Notes: a model not told the origin generated them from the sequence alone. 64,000 bases of DNA from JAKACA01 sp963769255 (GCA_963769255.1 CAVYKV010000002.1:372001-436000); one strand, 5' to 3'; positions 1 to 8,955 are shown, counted from the stretch's first letter. Numbers and translations are program-made.

Positions 1-210
1 CAGGGCAAAACCCACCTCGGCCAGCTCCAACCCGAACATCTGGAGGAGATCGCGCAAGGTGCGGAGCCGCTGCAGCTCGGCGGGGCCGAACAGGCGGTAG
101 CCCCCTGGTGAGCGGGGCGGGACGACGAGGCCGGAGTCCTCGATGTAGCGGAGCATCCGCGCCGACCAGCCGGTCGTCGCCGACGCCTCGTGGATGGTGA
201 GGCCGGCCAC
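1..210 (-). CDS. MerR-family transcriptional regulator (3' end outside window)
   Basis: Reading the minus strand from a GTG at 210 gives a 70-residue open frame that runs off the left edge. It begins VAGLTIHEASATTGWSARML and continues with RYIEDSGLV, GGYRLFGP and LQRLRTLRDLL, the winged-helix DNA-binding region typical of MerR proteins. The C-terminal effector part is not in the window, so the signal sensed is unknown. The gene is divergent from dcd with about 50 bases between the start codons. MerR proteins bind as dimers to promoters and twist the spacer; the target here cannot be told. The family call is secure, the exact start less so. Confidence 0.8.
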   Translation of the reverse strand, partial: MAGLTIHEASATTGWSARMLRYIEDSGLVVPPRSPGGYRLFGPAELQRLRTLRDLLQMFGLELAEVGFAL

Positions 211-263
211 GGGGGAACCTTAGCACGACAGTGAGAAGCTTTGCCCAAGTAGCCTGCACCCGC

Positions 264-857
264 ATGATCCTGTCGGACCGGACCATCCGTGAGGAGCTCG
301 AAGCTGGACGCATCGGGATCACCCCGCTCCTCGAGGGATGCATCCAACCCTCGTCGGTGGATCTGCACGTCGACCGGTATTTCCGCGTCTTCCGCAACCA
401 CACCCAAGGTGTCATCGACGTACGGCAGAACCAGGAGGAGCTCACCGAGCTCGTCGAGACCGTCGGTGACGAGCCCCTCATCCTGCACCCGGGCGAATTC
501 GTCCTCGGATCGACCCTCGAGCGGGTGCGCCTGCCCGACGACCTCGTCGGCCGCCTCGAAGGCAAGTCCAGCCTCGGGCGGCTCGGGCTGCTCATCCACT
601 CGACGGCGGGTTTCGTAGACGCCGGCTGGGACGGCTACCTGACGCTCGAGCTCTCCAACGTCGCCAACCTGCCGATCACCCTCTACCCGGGCATGAAGAT
701 CGGCCAGATCAGCTTCCTCCGCATGACGACGGCAGCCGACGTGCCATATGGTTCGGCCGCGCTCGGCTCGAAGTACCAGGGGCAGCGGGGCCCCACGCCG
801 AGCCGCTACTTCGAGAATTTCCGCTCGCTCTCGACGGGCGCGAACGACTCGCCCTAA
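264..857 (+). CDS. dcd: dCTP deaminase, probably bifunctional dCTP deaminase/dUTPase
   Basis: A 197-residue protein of the trimeric dCTP deaminase/dUTPase fold that supplies dUMP for thymidylate synthesis and keeps dUTP out of DNA. Visible signatures are LHPGEFVLGSTLE, GRLEGKSSLGRLGLL near residue 96, HSTAGFVDAGW, LELSN and the C-terminal GSKYQGQRGPTPSR, all close to the mycobacterial enzyme that both deaminates dCTP and hydrolyses dUTP. The bifunctional assignment is inferred from that resemblance (the HSTAG segment and the length near 190). I chose ATG 264 over an in-frame start at 231 because the family begins MxLSDR and a TAGCCT -10 element lies at 250-255, eight bases before this ATG, suggesting a leaderless transcript. 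The next gene starts nine bases after the stop. Confidence 0.93.
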   Translation: MILSDRTIREELEAGRIGITPLLEGCIQPSSVDLHVDRYFRVFRNHTQGVIDVRQNQEELTELVETVGDEPLILHPGEFVLGSTLERVRLPDDLVGRLEGKSSLGRLGLLIHSTAGFVDAGWDGYLTLELSNVANLPITLYPGMKIGQISFLRMTTAADVPYGSAALGSKYQGQRGPTPSRYFENFRSLSTGANDSP

Positions 858-866
858 GGAGGGCTC

Positions 867-2951
867 GTGCTCACGAGGTACCCCATCGCCATGGCGGCCG
901 CCGCCATCGCGCTCGTCATCGCCGGTCGCCGGCTCCTCTTCCTCTACCGCCTCGTCACCTCGGGCAAGCCCGCCCCCGACCGGCTCGCCCACTGGGGCAA
1001 GCGGGCCGAGGTCGAGCTCGTGGAGGTGGGCGGGCAACGCCGGCTCCTCAAGTGGACGGTCCCGGGCGTCGCCCACGCCTTCACGTTCTGGGGCTTCACG
1101 ATCCTCATGCTCACGATCATCGAGGCGTTCGGGGACCTCTTCCAGGCGGACTTCCACATCCCCCTCATCGGCACGAACCCCGTCGTCGGGTTCATCGAGG
1201 ACTTCTTCGCTGTCGCCGTCCTCGTCTCGCTCGTCACCTTCGGTGTCATCCGGGTCCGCAACGCCCCGAAGCGCCTCGACCGCAAGAGCCGCTTCTACGG
1301 CTCCCACACGGGCGCCGCCTGGGTGACGCTCGCCTTCATCGCCACCGTCATGGTGACGCTGCTCATGTACCGGGGGGCGCAGACCAACGTCGACTCCGAC
1401 TTCCCGTACACGCACTGGGCCTTCGCCTCGCACGCCATCGGCCACCTGCTGCACCCGCTGGGCACGAGCGCCAACGAGGCGCTCTCCACGGTGTTCGTCG
1501 ACTTGAACGTCATCTCCATCCTGGCGTTCCTCGTCTTCCTCGTGCACTCGAAGCACCTTCACATCATCATGGCACCCTTGAACGTCGCCTTCTCACGGCA
1601 GCCACGCGCCCTCGGGGCGCTCGGCACGACGCCCCTCATCGACGTGGAGAACATGGACGAGGACACGGTCTTCGGGGCGGGCACGATCGAGCACTTCTCC
1701 TGGAAGCAGATGCTCGATTTCGTGAGCTGCACGGAGTGCGGGCGCTGCCAGAGCCAGTGCCCCGCCTGGAACACGGGCAAGCCGCTCTCGCCGAAGCTCG
1801 TGATCATGGATCTGCGCGGCGAGCTCCTCAAGCACTCCGGTCGCCTCCTCGCCGGCGCCACGACGGAGCAGCACGCCGCCGAGGGGGCTCCCGCCCACTC
1901 GCCTCTCGTCCCCGGCGTCATCGACCCCGACGTGCTGTGGTCGTGCACCACCTGCGGCGCCTGTGTCGAGCAGTGCCCGGTGGACATCGAGCACATCGAC
2001 GCCATCGTGGACATGCGGCGCTACGAGGTGCTCATCGAGTCACGGTTCCCGACCGAGGCGGGGCTCATGCTGCGCAACATCGAGAACCGGGGCGACCCCT
2101 GGGGCCTCGGCTCCTCCAAGCGGCTCGACTGGACGGCGGGCGTCGACTTCGAGGTGCCGGTCGTCACCGACACCATCGATGACGACATCGAGTACCTCTT
2201 CTGGGTCGGCTGCGCCGGGGCCCTCGACGAGCGCGCCCGCAAGACGACGCAGTCCGTGGCGCGGCTGCTGCACCAGGCGGGGGTCCGCTTCGCCGTCCTC
2301 GGCCCGCGGGAGTCCTGCACGGGCGATCCGGCGAGGAGGCTCGGCAACGAGTTCGTCTACCAGATGCAGGCCGCCCAGAACATCGAGACGCTCACGTCGG
2401 CGAAGGTTCGCAAGGTCGTGGCCTCCTGCCCGCACTGCTTCAACACGCTCTCGAAGGAATACCCGGCCCTCGGAGGCAACTTCGAAGTCATCCACCACTC
2501 GCAGCTGCTCAGCCGGCTCGTGGCGGACGGGAAGCTCACGCCGCAGCGCTTCAGCGCCAAGGTCACGTACCACGACCCGTGCTACCTGGGGCGCCACAAC
2601 CGGGTGTACGGGCCACCCCGCTCGGTCATCGAGTCCGTCCCGGGCGTGGAGACCGTCGAGATGCACCGCTGCAAGGAGCGGTCCTTCTGCTGCGGGGCGG
2701 GCGGCGCCCGCATGTGGCTGGAGGAGAGGATCGGCAAGCGGGTCAACCTGGAGCGGACCGACGAGGCCCTCGCCACGGGCGCCGACGTCGTCTCGACCGC
2801 CTGCCCGTTCTGCCTGATCATGCTCGACGACGCCGTGAAGGAGCGGCAGCGGGACGAGGAGGTCTCCGTCCTCGACATCTCGCAGATCCTGGAGCGGTCC
2901 ATGTCGCCGCCCCCGCCCGGGCAGCTGGAGCGGGGACCCGGCGTCCGGTAG
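867..2951 (+). CDS. Membrane-anchored Fe-S oxidoreductase (heterodisulfide reductase/GlpC-like)
   Basis: A 694-residue respiratory-type electron-transfer protein. The N-terminal 240 residues hold about five membrane helices resembling the nitrate reductase gamma/DsrM cytochrome b module. A ferredoxin-like region follows with two cluster-binding motifs, SCTECGRCQSQCPAWN and SCTTCGACVEQCPVDIEH. The C-terminal half carries two cysteine-rich CCG-type domains (ASCPHCFNTL, YHDPCYLG, RSFCCGAGGARMW, TACPFCLIML), as in HdrD/GlpC/LutA proteins. Family knowledge suggests electron transfer between the quinone pool and a soluble donor; the donor is not visible and no dehydrogenase subunit sits beside it. 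GTG 867 is preceded by a perfect AAGGAGG with good spacing. It probably shares a transcript with dcd, although the functions seem unrelated. Confidence 0.85.
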   Translation: MLTRYPIAMAAAAIALVIAGRRLLFLYRLVTSGKPAPDRLAHWGKRAEVELVEVGGQRRLLKWTVPGVAHAFTFWGFTILMLTIIEAFGDLFQADFHIPLIGTNPVVGFIEDFFAVAVLVSLVTFGVIRVRNAPKRLDRKSRFYGSHTGAAWVTLAFIATVMVTLLMYRGAQTNVDSDFPYTHWAFASHAIGHLLHPLGTSANEALSTVFVDLNVISILAFLVFLVHSKHLHIIMAPLNVAFSRQPRALGALGTTPLIDVENMDEDTVFGAGTIEHFSWKQMLDFVSCTECGRCQSQCPAWNTGKPLSPKLVIMDLRGELLKHSGRLLAGATTEQHAAEGAPAHSPLVPGVIDPDVLWSCTTCGACVEQCPVDIEHIDAIVDMRRYEVLIESRFPTEAGLMLRNIENRGDPWGLGSSKRLDWTAGVDFEVPVVTDTIDDDIEYLFWVGCAGALDERARKTTQSVARLLHQAGVRFAVLGPRESCTGDPARRLGNEFVYQMQAAQNIETLTSAKVRKVVASCPHCFNTLSKEYPALGGNFEVIHHSQLLSRLVADGKLTPQRFSAKVTYHDPCYLGRHNRVYGPPRSVIESVPGVETVEMHRCKERSFCCGAGGARMWLEERIGKRVNLERTDEALATGADVVSTACPFCLIMLDDAVKERQRDEEVSVLDISQILERSMSPPPPGQLERGPGVR

Positions 2952-3007
2952 CGGGCGCCGCCCCGCCGGGCCGCCCGTCGCCCGTCCGCTATGAGCGGGC
3001 TCTCAGC

Positions 3008-3436
3008 TCAGTGGACGGCGGTCCCGAGCGCCTTGGCATCGGCGCTGCGGAGGCGGGAGGCCGTGGCCACGAGCAGCTTGCGGGTGAGCGCCGGCGACTC
3101 GCGCAGCAGCTTGTTGAAGTCCCGTTGGCCGATGGCGATGAGCTCCATGTCGGTGACGGCCTTGATCGTGGCCGAGCGGGGCAGCCGGTCGAGGAGGGCG
3201 AGCTCCCCGAAATAGCCACCCGGCCCGAGCTCGGCCACCTTGCGACCGCCGCGGATGACGGCGGCCGTCCCGCTCACGATGAAGTAGAACGTCTGACCGA
3301 CGTCGCCCTCGTCGCAAACTGTCGTTCCCGCTGCCACATGCAGCGGCTCCGAGGCCTTGGCGATGACGCGCAGCTCCGGGCGGCTGCATTCGCTGAAGAG
3401 CCAGACGCTTCCGAAGTCGAAGCTCGTGGGAGACAT
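3008..3436 (-). CDS. Stand-alone cyclic nucleotide-binding domain protein
   Basis: A 142-residue protein consisting almost only of a cNMP-binding domain of the Crp/FNR superfamily. The phosphate-binding cassette is well formed (GGYFGELALLDRLPRSATI, near residues 73-91), so it should bind cAMP or cGMP. No helix-turn-helix follows, and no other effector domain is visible. It lies 24 bases downstream of amtB on the same strand, the slot usually held by the PII gene glnK. It also has its own candidate promoter: TAGGCT at 3443-3448 (minus strand) is six bases before the ATG, so a separate leaderless transcript is likely. The role is unknown; regulation of the ammonium channel is only suggested by position. 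Confidence 0.8.
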   Translation of the reverse strand: MSPTSFDFGSVWLFSECSRPELRVIAKASEPLHVAAGTTVCDEGDVGQTFYFIVSGTAAVIRGGRKVAELGPGGYFGELALLDRLPRSATIKAVTDMELIAIGQRDFNKLLRESPALTRKLLVATASRLRSADAKALGTAVH

Positions 3437-3460
3437 GCCAGGAGCCTAATGCGACACCCG

Positions 3461-4906
3461 TCACGAGGTCCCGAGAGGGACAGATGGGCGGTCCTCGCCG
3501 TCGCCGGACCAGCCGCCAGCGCCGAGCGGGTCGAACTCCCGGGCGCCGTCCAGCGGCACGACCTCCTCCAGATGGAGGGCGATGTCGCCGAGCTCGAGCT
3601 CTGCCTCGCTCATGCGGAGCGGGACCCGGAGCACCTTCTCGATGAACTTGAGCAGCGCCACGGTCACGAGGCCGTCCCAGACGATGATGGTGAGGGCGGC
3701 GCCGGCCTGGACGAGCACCTGGCCGGGGTGACCGTAGAAGAGACCGGACGAGGAGACCGCCGTCAGCTTGCCGTTGCGGCCGACGGCGTAGTACTCGGCC
3801 ATCTTGGGGTCGGCGAAGAAGCCGACGAGAATTCCGCCGCACAGGCCGGCGACGCCGTGGGTGTGGACGACCCCGAGGGCGTCGTCCACCTTCTTGAAGA
3901 TGCCGCGGCCACCCACCTTGTTCCACGAGAACCACACGACGCCGGAGGCGATGACGCCCATGAGGAGGGCGCCCCAGCCGCTCACGAAGCCTGCCGCCGG
4001 CGTGATGGCGACGAGCCCGACGATCATGCCGTTGACGGAGCCGAGGAGATTGGGTCTCTTCGGCCCGGCCATGCTGTCCATGACGAGCCACGTCAACAAG
4101 GCGGCGGCAGTGGCAAGGTTCGTGTTGAGCACGGCGGCGGCGGCGTCACCATTGGCGAAGTACGGGTCCCCGCCGTTGAAGCCGTTCCACCCCAGCCAGA
4201 GGATGCCGGCGCCGGCTGCCACGAGGAGCAGGTTGTTCGGCGTGAAGGAGTCGCGGTCCGCCTTGAGGCGGGGACCGACGACGGCAGCCGCCACGAACCC
4301 GGTCACGCCCGCCGCCAGGTGGATGACGTAGCCGCCCGAGTAGTCGAGGGCACCGCGCTGGGCCCAGAAACCGCCCCCCCACAGCAGCATGGCGTTCACC
4401 GTGTAGGCACACGTCGTCCAGAGCGGCACGAAGATGAGCCAGGCCTTGAGGGTCATGCGCCCGAGGACGCTGCCGAGGAACAACAGGGGCGTGATGGCGG
4501 CGAACACGAACTGGAAGTAGACGAGGGTGGAGCTCGAGAACCGCAGCGAAGGACCGGGGAGATCGCCCGTCTGGGGGATGGAGGCGGGCCCGACCTCGTT
4601 CGTTGCTCCGACGACGGGACCGGGCTTGCCGAGCACGGTGTTGCGCACCGCGTCGCCGAGATGCACGAAGGAGCTCCCGAAGCCCATGTTGTAGGCCCAC
4701 AGCACCCAGACGACGAGCACGAGGGCGAAGGCCGCGAAGGCCATCACCATGGTGTTCACCGCCCACTTCTTCTTCACGATCCCGCCGTAGAGCACGGCGA
4801 TCCCCGGCAGGCTCATGAGCCCCACCAACGTGGCAGCGGTCAGCTGCCAGGACGTGTCACCGGCGTTGAGCCAACCCGGGGAAGGGACGTACGACGTCGC
4901 GAGCAC
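3461..4906 (-). CDS. amtB: Ammonium transporter (Amt/MEP/Rh family)
   Basis: A 481-residue channel of the Amt family with about eleven membrane helices, starting MLATSYVPSPGWLNAGDTSW. It imports NH3/NH4+ as a trimer in the cytoplasmic membrane. The two pore histidines are present in YVIHLAAGVTGFV and VVHTHGVAGLCGG, and the family regions LPGIAVLYGGIVKKKWAVNTM and AYTVNAMLLWGGGFW are clear. GTG 4906 is preceded by AAGGAGG at proper spacing. The cytoplasmic tail of about 60 residues is acidic. The downstream neighbour is a cyclic-nucleotide-binding protein instead of PII. A two-site GlnR-like element lies 92-140 bases upstream, consistent with induction in nitrogen limitation. Confidence 0.95.
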   Translation of the reverse strand: MLATSYVPSPGWLNAGDTSWQLTAATLVGLMSLPGIAVLYGGIVKKKWAVNTMVMAFAAFALVLVVWVLWAYNMGFGSSFVHLGDAVRNTVLGKPGPVVGATNEVGPASIPQTGDLPGPSLRFSSSTLVYFQFVFAAITPLLFLGSVLGRMTLKAWLIFVPLWTTCAYTVNAMLLWGGGFWAQRGALDYSGGYVIHLAAGVTGFVAAAVVGPRLKADRDSFTPNNLLLVAAGAGILWLGWNGFNGGDPYFANGDAAAAVLNTNLATAAALLTWLVMDSMAGPKRPNLLGSVNGMIVGLVAITPAAGFVSGWGALLMGVIASGVVWFSWNKVGGRGIFKKVDDALGVVHTHGVAGLCGGILVGFFADPKMAEYYAVGRNGKLTAVSSSGLFYGHPGQVLVQAGAALTIIVWDGLVTVALLKFIEKVLRVPLRMSEAELELGDIALHLEEVVPLDGAREFDPLGAGGWSGDGEDRPSVPLGTS

Positions 4907-4997
4907 TGCAACCTCCTTGACACCGGCATCAGGACGAATCCCCGGACGCCGATGTCCGTGGAGCTGCTTCCAGCTGCGGCGACTCTAGGAAGGGCGT

Positions 4998-5046
4998 GTT
5001 TCGGCGTTGTGGCCGGCGCCGAAAGGTTGTGTTTCGCGACGGTGAA
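4998..5046 (-). promoter_or_regulatory. Candidate GlnR-type operator upstream of amtB
   Basis: Read on the amtB strand, TTCAC-N6-GAAAC (5046-5031) and GCCAC-N6-GAAAC (5013-4998) match the actinobacterial GlnR half-site pattern gTnAc-N6-GAAAc. The two GAAAC blocks start 33 bases apart, three turns of an 11-base period, so both sites face the same side of DNA. This is a pattern match by eye; GlnR itself is not in the window. Confidence 0.45.
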
Positions 5047-5076
5047 CGCGCCGTAAAGCCCCTGGTGGCAGCACGA

Positions 5077-5835
5077 CTAACCGGTGAGCGGACGCTCCGC
5101 CTGGCGGGCGACGGCCTGCGCCGCCGCCTTGGCCGCCTGTGGGTCGCCCAGGTAGCGGGCCGAGCGGACGGCGAGGCGGTCGTCGAGGTCGTAGACGCGG
5201 GGGAACCCCGTCGGGATGTCGACGGCCGGGATGTCGGCGTCCGGGATCGACTCGAGCTCCTTCACGAGTGCCCGCAGGCTGTTGCCGTGTGCCACGACGA
5301 GGACCGTCCGGCCCTCGAGGAGCTCGGGCCCGATGGCGTCCTCCCAGTAGGGTAGGAGCCGGCGGACGACATCGGCCAGGCACTCGCTGGCGGGCAACGC
5401 GGCCGGGGGCACGAGCCGGTAGCGGAGGTCGTTCACGGGGTGGTTCGGGTCGTGCAGTCCCACGGGCGGCGGCGGCACGTCGTAGCTGCGCCGCCAGGCC
5501 ATGACCTGCTCGCGGCCGTGCCGGTCGGCCGTCTCCCGCTTGTTGAGCCCCTGCAGGGCGCCGTAGTGGCGCTCGTTGAGGCGCCAGTGACGGCGCACGG
5601 GCAGGTAGCTGCGCTCCATCTCGTCGAGGGCGAGGTTGGCCGTCCGGACCGACCTGCGCAGCACCGAGGTGTGCACGGAGTCGAGCTCGAGACCGGCCTC
5701 GGCCGCCATCAGCCTGCCGGCGCCCCGTGCCTCCGCCTCGCCCCGCTCGCTCAGGTCGACGTCGGTCCACCCCGTGAAGCGGTTCTCGGCGTTCCAGGTG
5801 CTCTCACCGTGGCGGAGGAGGACGAGGGTCGGCAC
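5077..5835 (-). CDS. gpmA: 2,3-bisphosphoglycerate-dependent phosphoglycerate mutase
   Basis: A 252-residue histidine phosphatase-fold enzyme interconverting 3- and 2-phosphoglycerate in glycolysis and gluconeogenesis. The phosphohistidine motif LLRHGESTWN is at the N-terminus, followed by RFTGWTDVDLSERG and ERHYGALQGLNK, and the second catalytic histidine lies in VVAHGNSLRAL. Length and motifs fit the dPGM family fully. The start is GTG 5835: TAACCT at 5842-5847 (minus strand) lies exactly six bases before it, giving a leaderless promoter, and no Shine-Dalgarno is seen. It is divergent from the SGNH-hydrolase gene and upstream of amtB on the same strand, separated by 170 bases. In mycobacteria gpm1 adjoins senX3-regX3; here the similar two-component pair is 38 kb away. 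Confidence 0.95.
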   Translation of the reverse strand: MPTLVLLRHGESTWNAENRFTGWTDVDLSERGEAEARGAGRLMAAEAGLELDSVHTSVLRRSVRTANLALDEMERSYLPVRRHWRLNERHYGALQGLNKRETADRHGREQVMAWRRSYDVPPPPVGLHDPNHPVNDLRYRLVPPAALPASECLADVVRRLLPYWEDAIGPELLEGRTVLVVAHGNSLRALVKELESIPDADIPAVDIPTGFPRVYDLDDRLAVRSARYLGDPQAAKAAAQAVARQAERPLTG

Positions 5836-5903
5836 ACGCGAAGGTTACCTGTGCGCCCCCAGCCGCCCCTTGACCGGCTCACCTCCGATCGCAAGACTGT
5901 CCC

Positions 5904-6785
5904 ATGCTTCGAGCCCGGACGTCTGCCGCTGTCATTGTCGTCGCTGCCGGCACACTCGTCGCCTGCGCCGGCGCGAACCCGAGCGCCTTCGGCGCGACTC
6001 CACCCCAGCCCGTGGCACATCGGGCCGCCGCCGTGCCGCTGCCCGACTCCATGGCTGCGCTCGGCGATTCGATCACGCAAGCCTACGACGCCACGCCGAC
6101 CAAACATCTCTTGACAGACCAGCCGCAGTGGTCATGGTCGACTGGCTACGCGGGGGCGAAAGTCGTCGACAGCCAGTACGAGCGGCTGTTGACCGCCGGT
6201 GACCGCTCACTCAAGTCAAAGGGTCACTCCGCCAACTTCTCGGTCGTCGGCGCCAAGATGAACGCCCTCTACGGCCAGGCCGTGAAGGCCGTGGCCATGA
6301 AGGCCAGCTACGTCACGATCCTCATGGGAGCGAACGACCTCTGTACGAGCACGGTGGCCGGCATGACCTCCGTCGCGACCTTCAAGACGGAGTTCACGAG
6401 CGCCCTCTCGGAGCTGCAGAAGATCCACGGCGTACACATCTTCGTGGACTCGATCCCCAACCTGTACTTCCTGTGGCAGCTGTTTCACAAGAACCCCAGC
6501 GCCGAGCAGATCTGGAGTCTCGGCATCTGCCAGTCGATGCTCTCGAAGAACGGGACGAACGCGCAGCGGCAAGCGGTGGTGGCCCGCGAGAAGGCGGACA
6601 ACGGCGTGCTGTCCTCCGTGTGCGCCACGTTCTCCAATTGCCGCTTCGACAAGGACGCCGTCTTCAACTACCACTTCTCGGCCAAACAGATCAGCTCCTT
6701 CGACTTCTTCCACCCGAGCATCTCCGGGCAGGGAAAGCTGGCGGCCCTGAGCTGGGCCAACTCCTTCTGGCCGAAGGACCGCTGA
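5904..6785 (+). CDS. Secreted SGNH/GDSL-type hydrolase, putative lipoprotein
   Basis: A 293-residue exported esterase-like protein. The N-terminus has a basic start, a hydrophobic stretch and a lipobox LVACAG with the lipidated cysteine near residue 21. The SGNH blocks are visible: MAALGDSITQAY with the nucleophile serine, a central glycine region (VVGAKMNAL), LMGANDLC with the block-III asparagine, and DFFHPSISGQ with the catalytic Asp-x-x-His. Members hydrolyse ester bonds in lipids, acetylated sugars or cell-wall polymers; the substrate cannot be told here. It stands alone, divergent from gpmA. No clear Shine-Dalgarno or TAnnnT element precedes ATG 5904, so the start rests on the signal peptide. 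Confidence 0.85.
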   Translation: MLRARTSAAVIVVAAGTLVACAGANPSAFGATPPQPVAHRAAAVPLPDSMAALGDSITQAYDATPTKHLLTDQPQWSWSTGYAGAKVVDSQYERLLTAGDRSLKSKGHSANFSVVGAKMNALYGQAVKAVAMKASYVTILMGANDLCTSTVAGMTSVATFKTEFTSALSELQKIHGVHIFVDSIPNLYFLWQLFHKNPSAEQIWSLGICQSMLSKNGTNAQRQAVVAREKADNGVLSSVCATFSNCRFDKDAVFNYHFSAKQISSFDFFHPSISGQGKLAALSWANSFWPKDR

Positions 6786-7024
6786 GCCCCGGCTCCCCGC
6801 TCTGGCCGAGGCCTAACCGCCACGGCATCCCCTCGCCGGGCACGCTGCAGCACTGCTCGTCATCCCCGTCGATGCCCTATCGTCCCGTCCGCCGGTGCCA
6901 CGCCGAGCCATCGCGCAGGGTCCCAATCGACCCCGGAGCCCACCGGGCCGTCCCCACGGCGTCCGTCAACGTTCGTCACAGTAGGCTGACCAGGTCTTTT
7001 CTGCGAAGGTTCTTTTCCCAGCTA
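6786..7024. other. Intergenic stretch before the dnaK promoter
   Basis: No gene-like frame of convincing composition is present between the SGNH hydrolase and dnaK. The first bases after the stop (GAGCCCCGGCTC) can form a short GC-rich hairpin that may end transcription. From about 6970 the sequence becomes AT-richer than its surroundings as it approaches the dnaK control region. Confidence 0.5.
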
Positions 7025-7056
7025 CTTGACAACAAGGCACTCAACTTCGTTATACT
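7025..7056 (+). promoter_or_regulatory. dnaK promoter with HAIR-like HspR operator
   Basis: CTTGACA-N7-ACTCAAC (7025-7045) matches the HspR inverted repeat (HAIR, CTTGAGT-N7-ACTCAAG) at 11 of 14 half-site bases with the exact spacer length. It covers a consensus -35 TTGACA (7026-7031); a -10 TATACT lies at 7051-7056 with a 19-base spacer. Repressor binding would block the promoter. The likely repressor is encoded in the same cluster at 10854-11264. Confidence 0.7.
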
Positions 7057-7094
7057 GTTGACAACGCACGAACTCGAAAGTGGAGGATTTGAAG

Positions 7095-8955
7095 ATGCCG
7101 AAGGCCGTAGGAATCGACCTCGGGACGACGAACTCGGTGGTCGCGTTCCTCGAGGCCGGCGAGCCGACCGTGATCCCGAACGCGGAAGGTGGACGGACGA
7201 CACCGTCCATCGTGGCGTTCACGAAGTCTGGTGAGGTGCTCGTCGGCGAGGTCGCCAAGCGACAGGCGATCACGAACCCCGACCGCACCGTCCGGTCCGT
7301 CAAGCGCCACATGGGCACGGACTGGAAGATCGACGTGGACGGGAAGGGCTACACGGCCCAGGAGATTTCCGCCCGCATCCTGCAGAAGCTGAAGAGGGAT
7401 GCCGAGGGCTACCTCGGCGACACGGTGAGCCAGGCCGTCATCACGGTCCCGGCCTACTTCGACGACGCCCAGCGCACCGCCACGAAGGAGGCGGGTCAGA
7501 TCGCCGGCCTCGAGGTGCTGCGGATCATCAACGAGCCGACGGCGGCTGCGCTCGCCTACGGGCTCGACAAGGAAGGCGCCGACCAGACCGTGCTCGTGTT
7601 CGACCTCGGTGGGGGCACCTTCGACGTCTCCATCCTCGATATCGGCGACGGCGTCTTCGAGGTGAAGTCGACTGCCGGCAACACCCACCTCGGTGGCGAC
7701 GACTGGGACCAGCGGGTCATCGACTGGCTCGTGAAGTCGTTCAAGGACACCGAAGGCGTCGACCTCTCGAACGACAAGATGGCCCTGCAGCGCCTGAAGG
7801 AGGCGGCCGAGAAGGCCAAGATCGAGCTCTCCGCCGTGCAGGAGACCACCATCAACCTGCCGTTCATCACGGCGACGAACGAGGGCCCCAAGCACCTCGA
7901 CTTGAAGCTCACGCGGGCGAAGTTCCAGGAGCTGACCGACGATCTCGTGGAGGCGTGCCGGGGGCCGTTCGAGTCCGCCATCTCCGACGCCAGTCTCACG
8001 AAGGAGGACATCGACCACGTCATCCTCGTCGGCGGCGCCACCCGCATGCCGGCCGTGCAGGATCTCGTGCACAGCCTGACGGGCAAGGAGCCGCACAAGG
8101 GCGTCAACCCGGACGAGGTGGTCGCCGTCGGCGCCGCCATCCAGGCGGGCGTGCTGAAGGGCGAGGTGAAGGACGTCCTTCTGCTCGACGTCACGCCGCT
8201 CAGCCTCGGCATCGAGACGAAGGGCGGCATCACTCACCGCCTCATCGAGCGCAACACGACGATCCCGACACGGCGATCGGAGATCTTCACGACGGCCGAG
8301 GACGGTCAGCCGTCGGTCGAGATCCACGTGCTGCAGGGTGAGCGCGACATGGCGATGTACAACAAGACGCTCGGCAAGTTCCAGCTCGTCGACCTCCCGC
8401 CGGCGCCCCGCGGCGTCCCGCAGATCGAGGTCGCCTTCGACATCGACGCCAACGGCATCGTGCACGTCTCGGCCAAGGACCTCGCCACCGGCAAGGAGCA
8501 GTCGATGACGATCACGGGCCAGTCGTCCCTCCCGAAGGACGACATCACCCGGATGGTGAAGGACGCCGAGGAGCACGCCGCCGAGGACAAGCGGCGCCGC
8601 GAGGAGGCCGAGACCCGCAACAACGCCGACACGCTCGTCTACCAGACGGAGAAGCTGCTCCGTGAGCAGGGCGAGAAGGCGCCGGAGGCGGAGCGCCGCC
8701 GCGTGGAGGAGTCGCTGGCGACCTTGAAGACCTCTCTCGAGGGCACCGACGCTGCCGCCATCAACCGCGCCCTCGAGGATTCTGAAGTCCGCCACGCAGG
8801 CCATGGGCCAGAAGATCTACGAGTCGGCCGGTGCTTCCGCCTCCGCCCCGAGCGGTGACGGCTCGGCCAATTCCTCCTCGTCGGGTGACTCATCGGCCGA
8901 CGACGAGGTCGTCGACGCCGAGATCGTGGACGGACCCAGCACAGGCGACGCATGA
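7095..8955 (+). CDS. dnaK: Chaperone DnaK (Hsp70), frame broken by a +1 insertion near the 3' end
   Basis: Hsp70 chaperone of about 619 residues if the frame is repaired. The ATPase domain shows GIDLGTTNSVV, VFDLGGGTFDVS, IINEPTAAALAYG and VILVGGATRMP; the substrate-binding domain and lid follow. In the frame as given, the protein ends at 8858 with an unrelated 22-residue tail. The expected end (LKSATQAMGQKIYESAGASA, then DDEVVDAEIVDG) is read one frame over, from about 8782 to the stop at 8953-8955, which overlaps the grpE ATG. One extra base between 8772 and 8781 explains this. ATG 7095 has TGGAGGA seven bases upstream; an in-frame GTG at 7080 is less likely. I think the break is a sequencing error, since a truncated DnaK lid would be costly. 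Confidence 0.93.

Noticed and set aside
2579..5056. An 825-codon plus-strand frame spanning the end of the Fe-S gene, the cNMP protein and amtB
   Set aside because: It crosses three real genes and an intergenic gap and shows no domain; long stop-free stretches are expected at this GC.
7057..7080. A second HAIR site, GTTGACA and ACTCGAA
   Set aside because: The spacer is eight bases instead of seven and the right half fits poorly.
8772..8782. Programmed +1 ribosomal frameshifting in dnaK and the other broken genes
   Set aside because: No slippery codon with good re-pairing (CTC to TCG is poor), no stop or rare codon in the A site and no family precedent; a single-base insertion in the assembly explains all cases.
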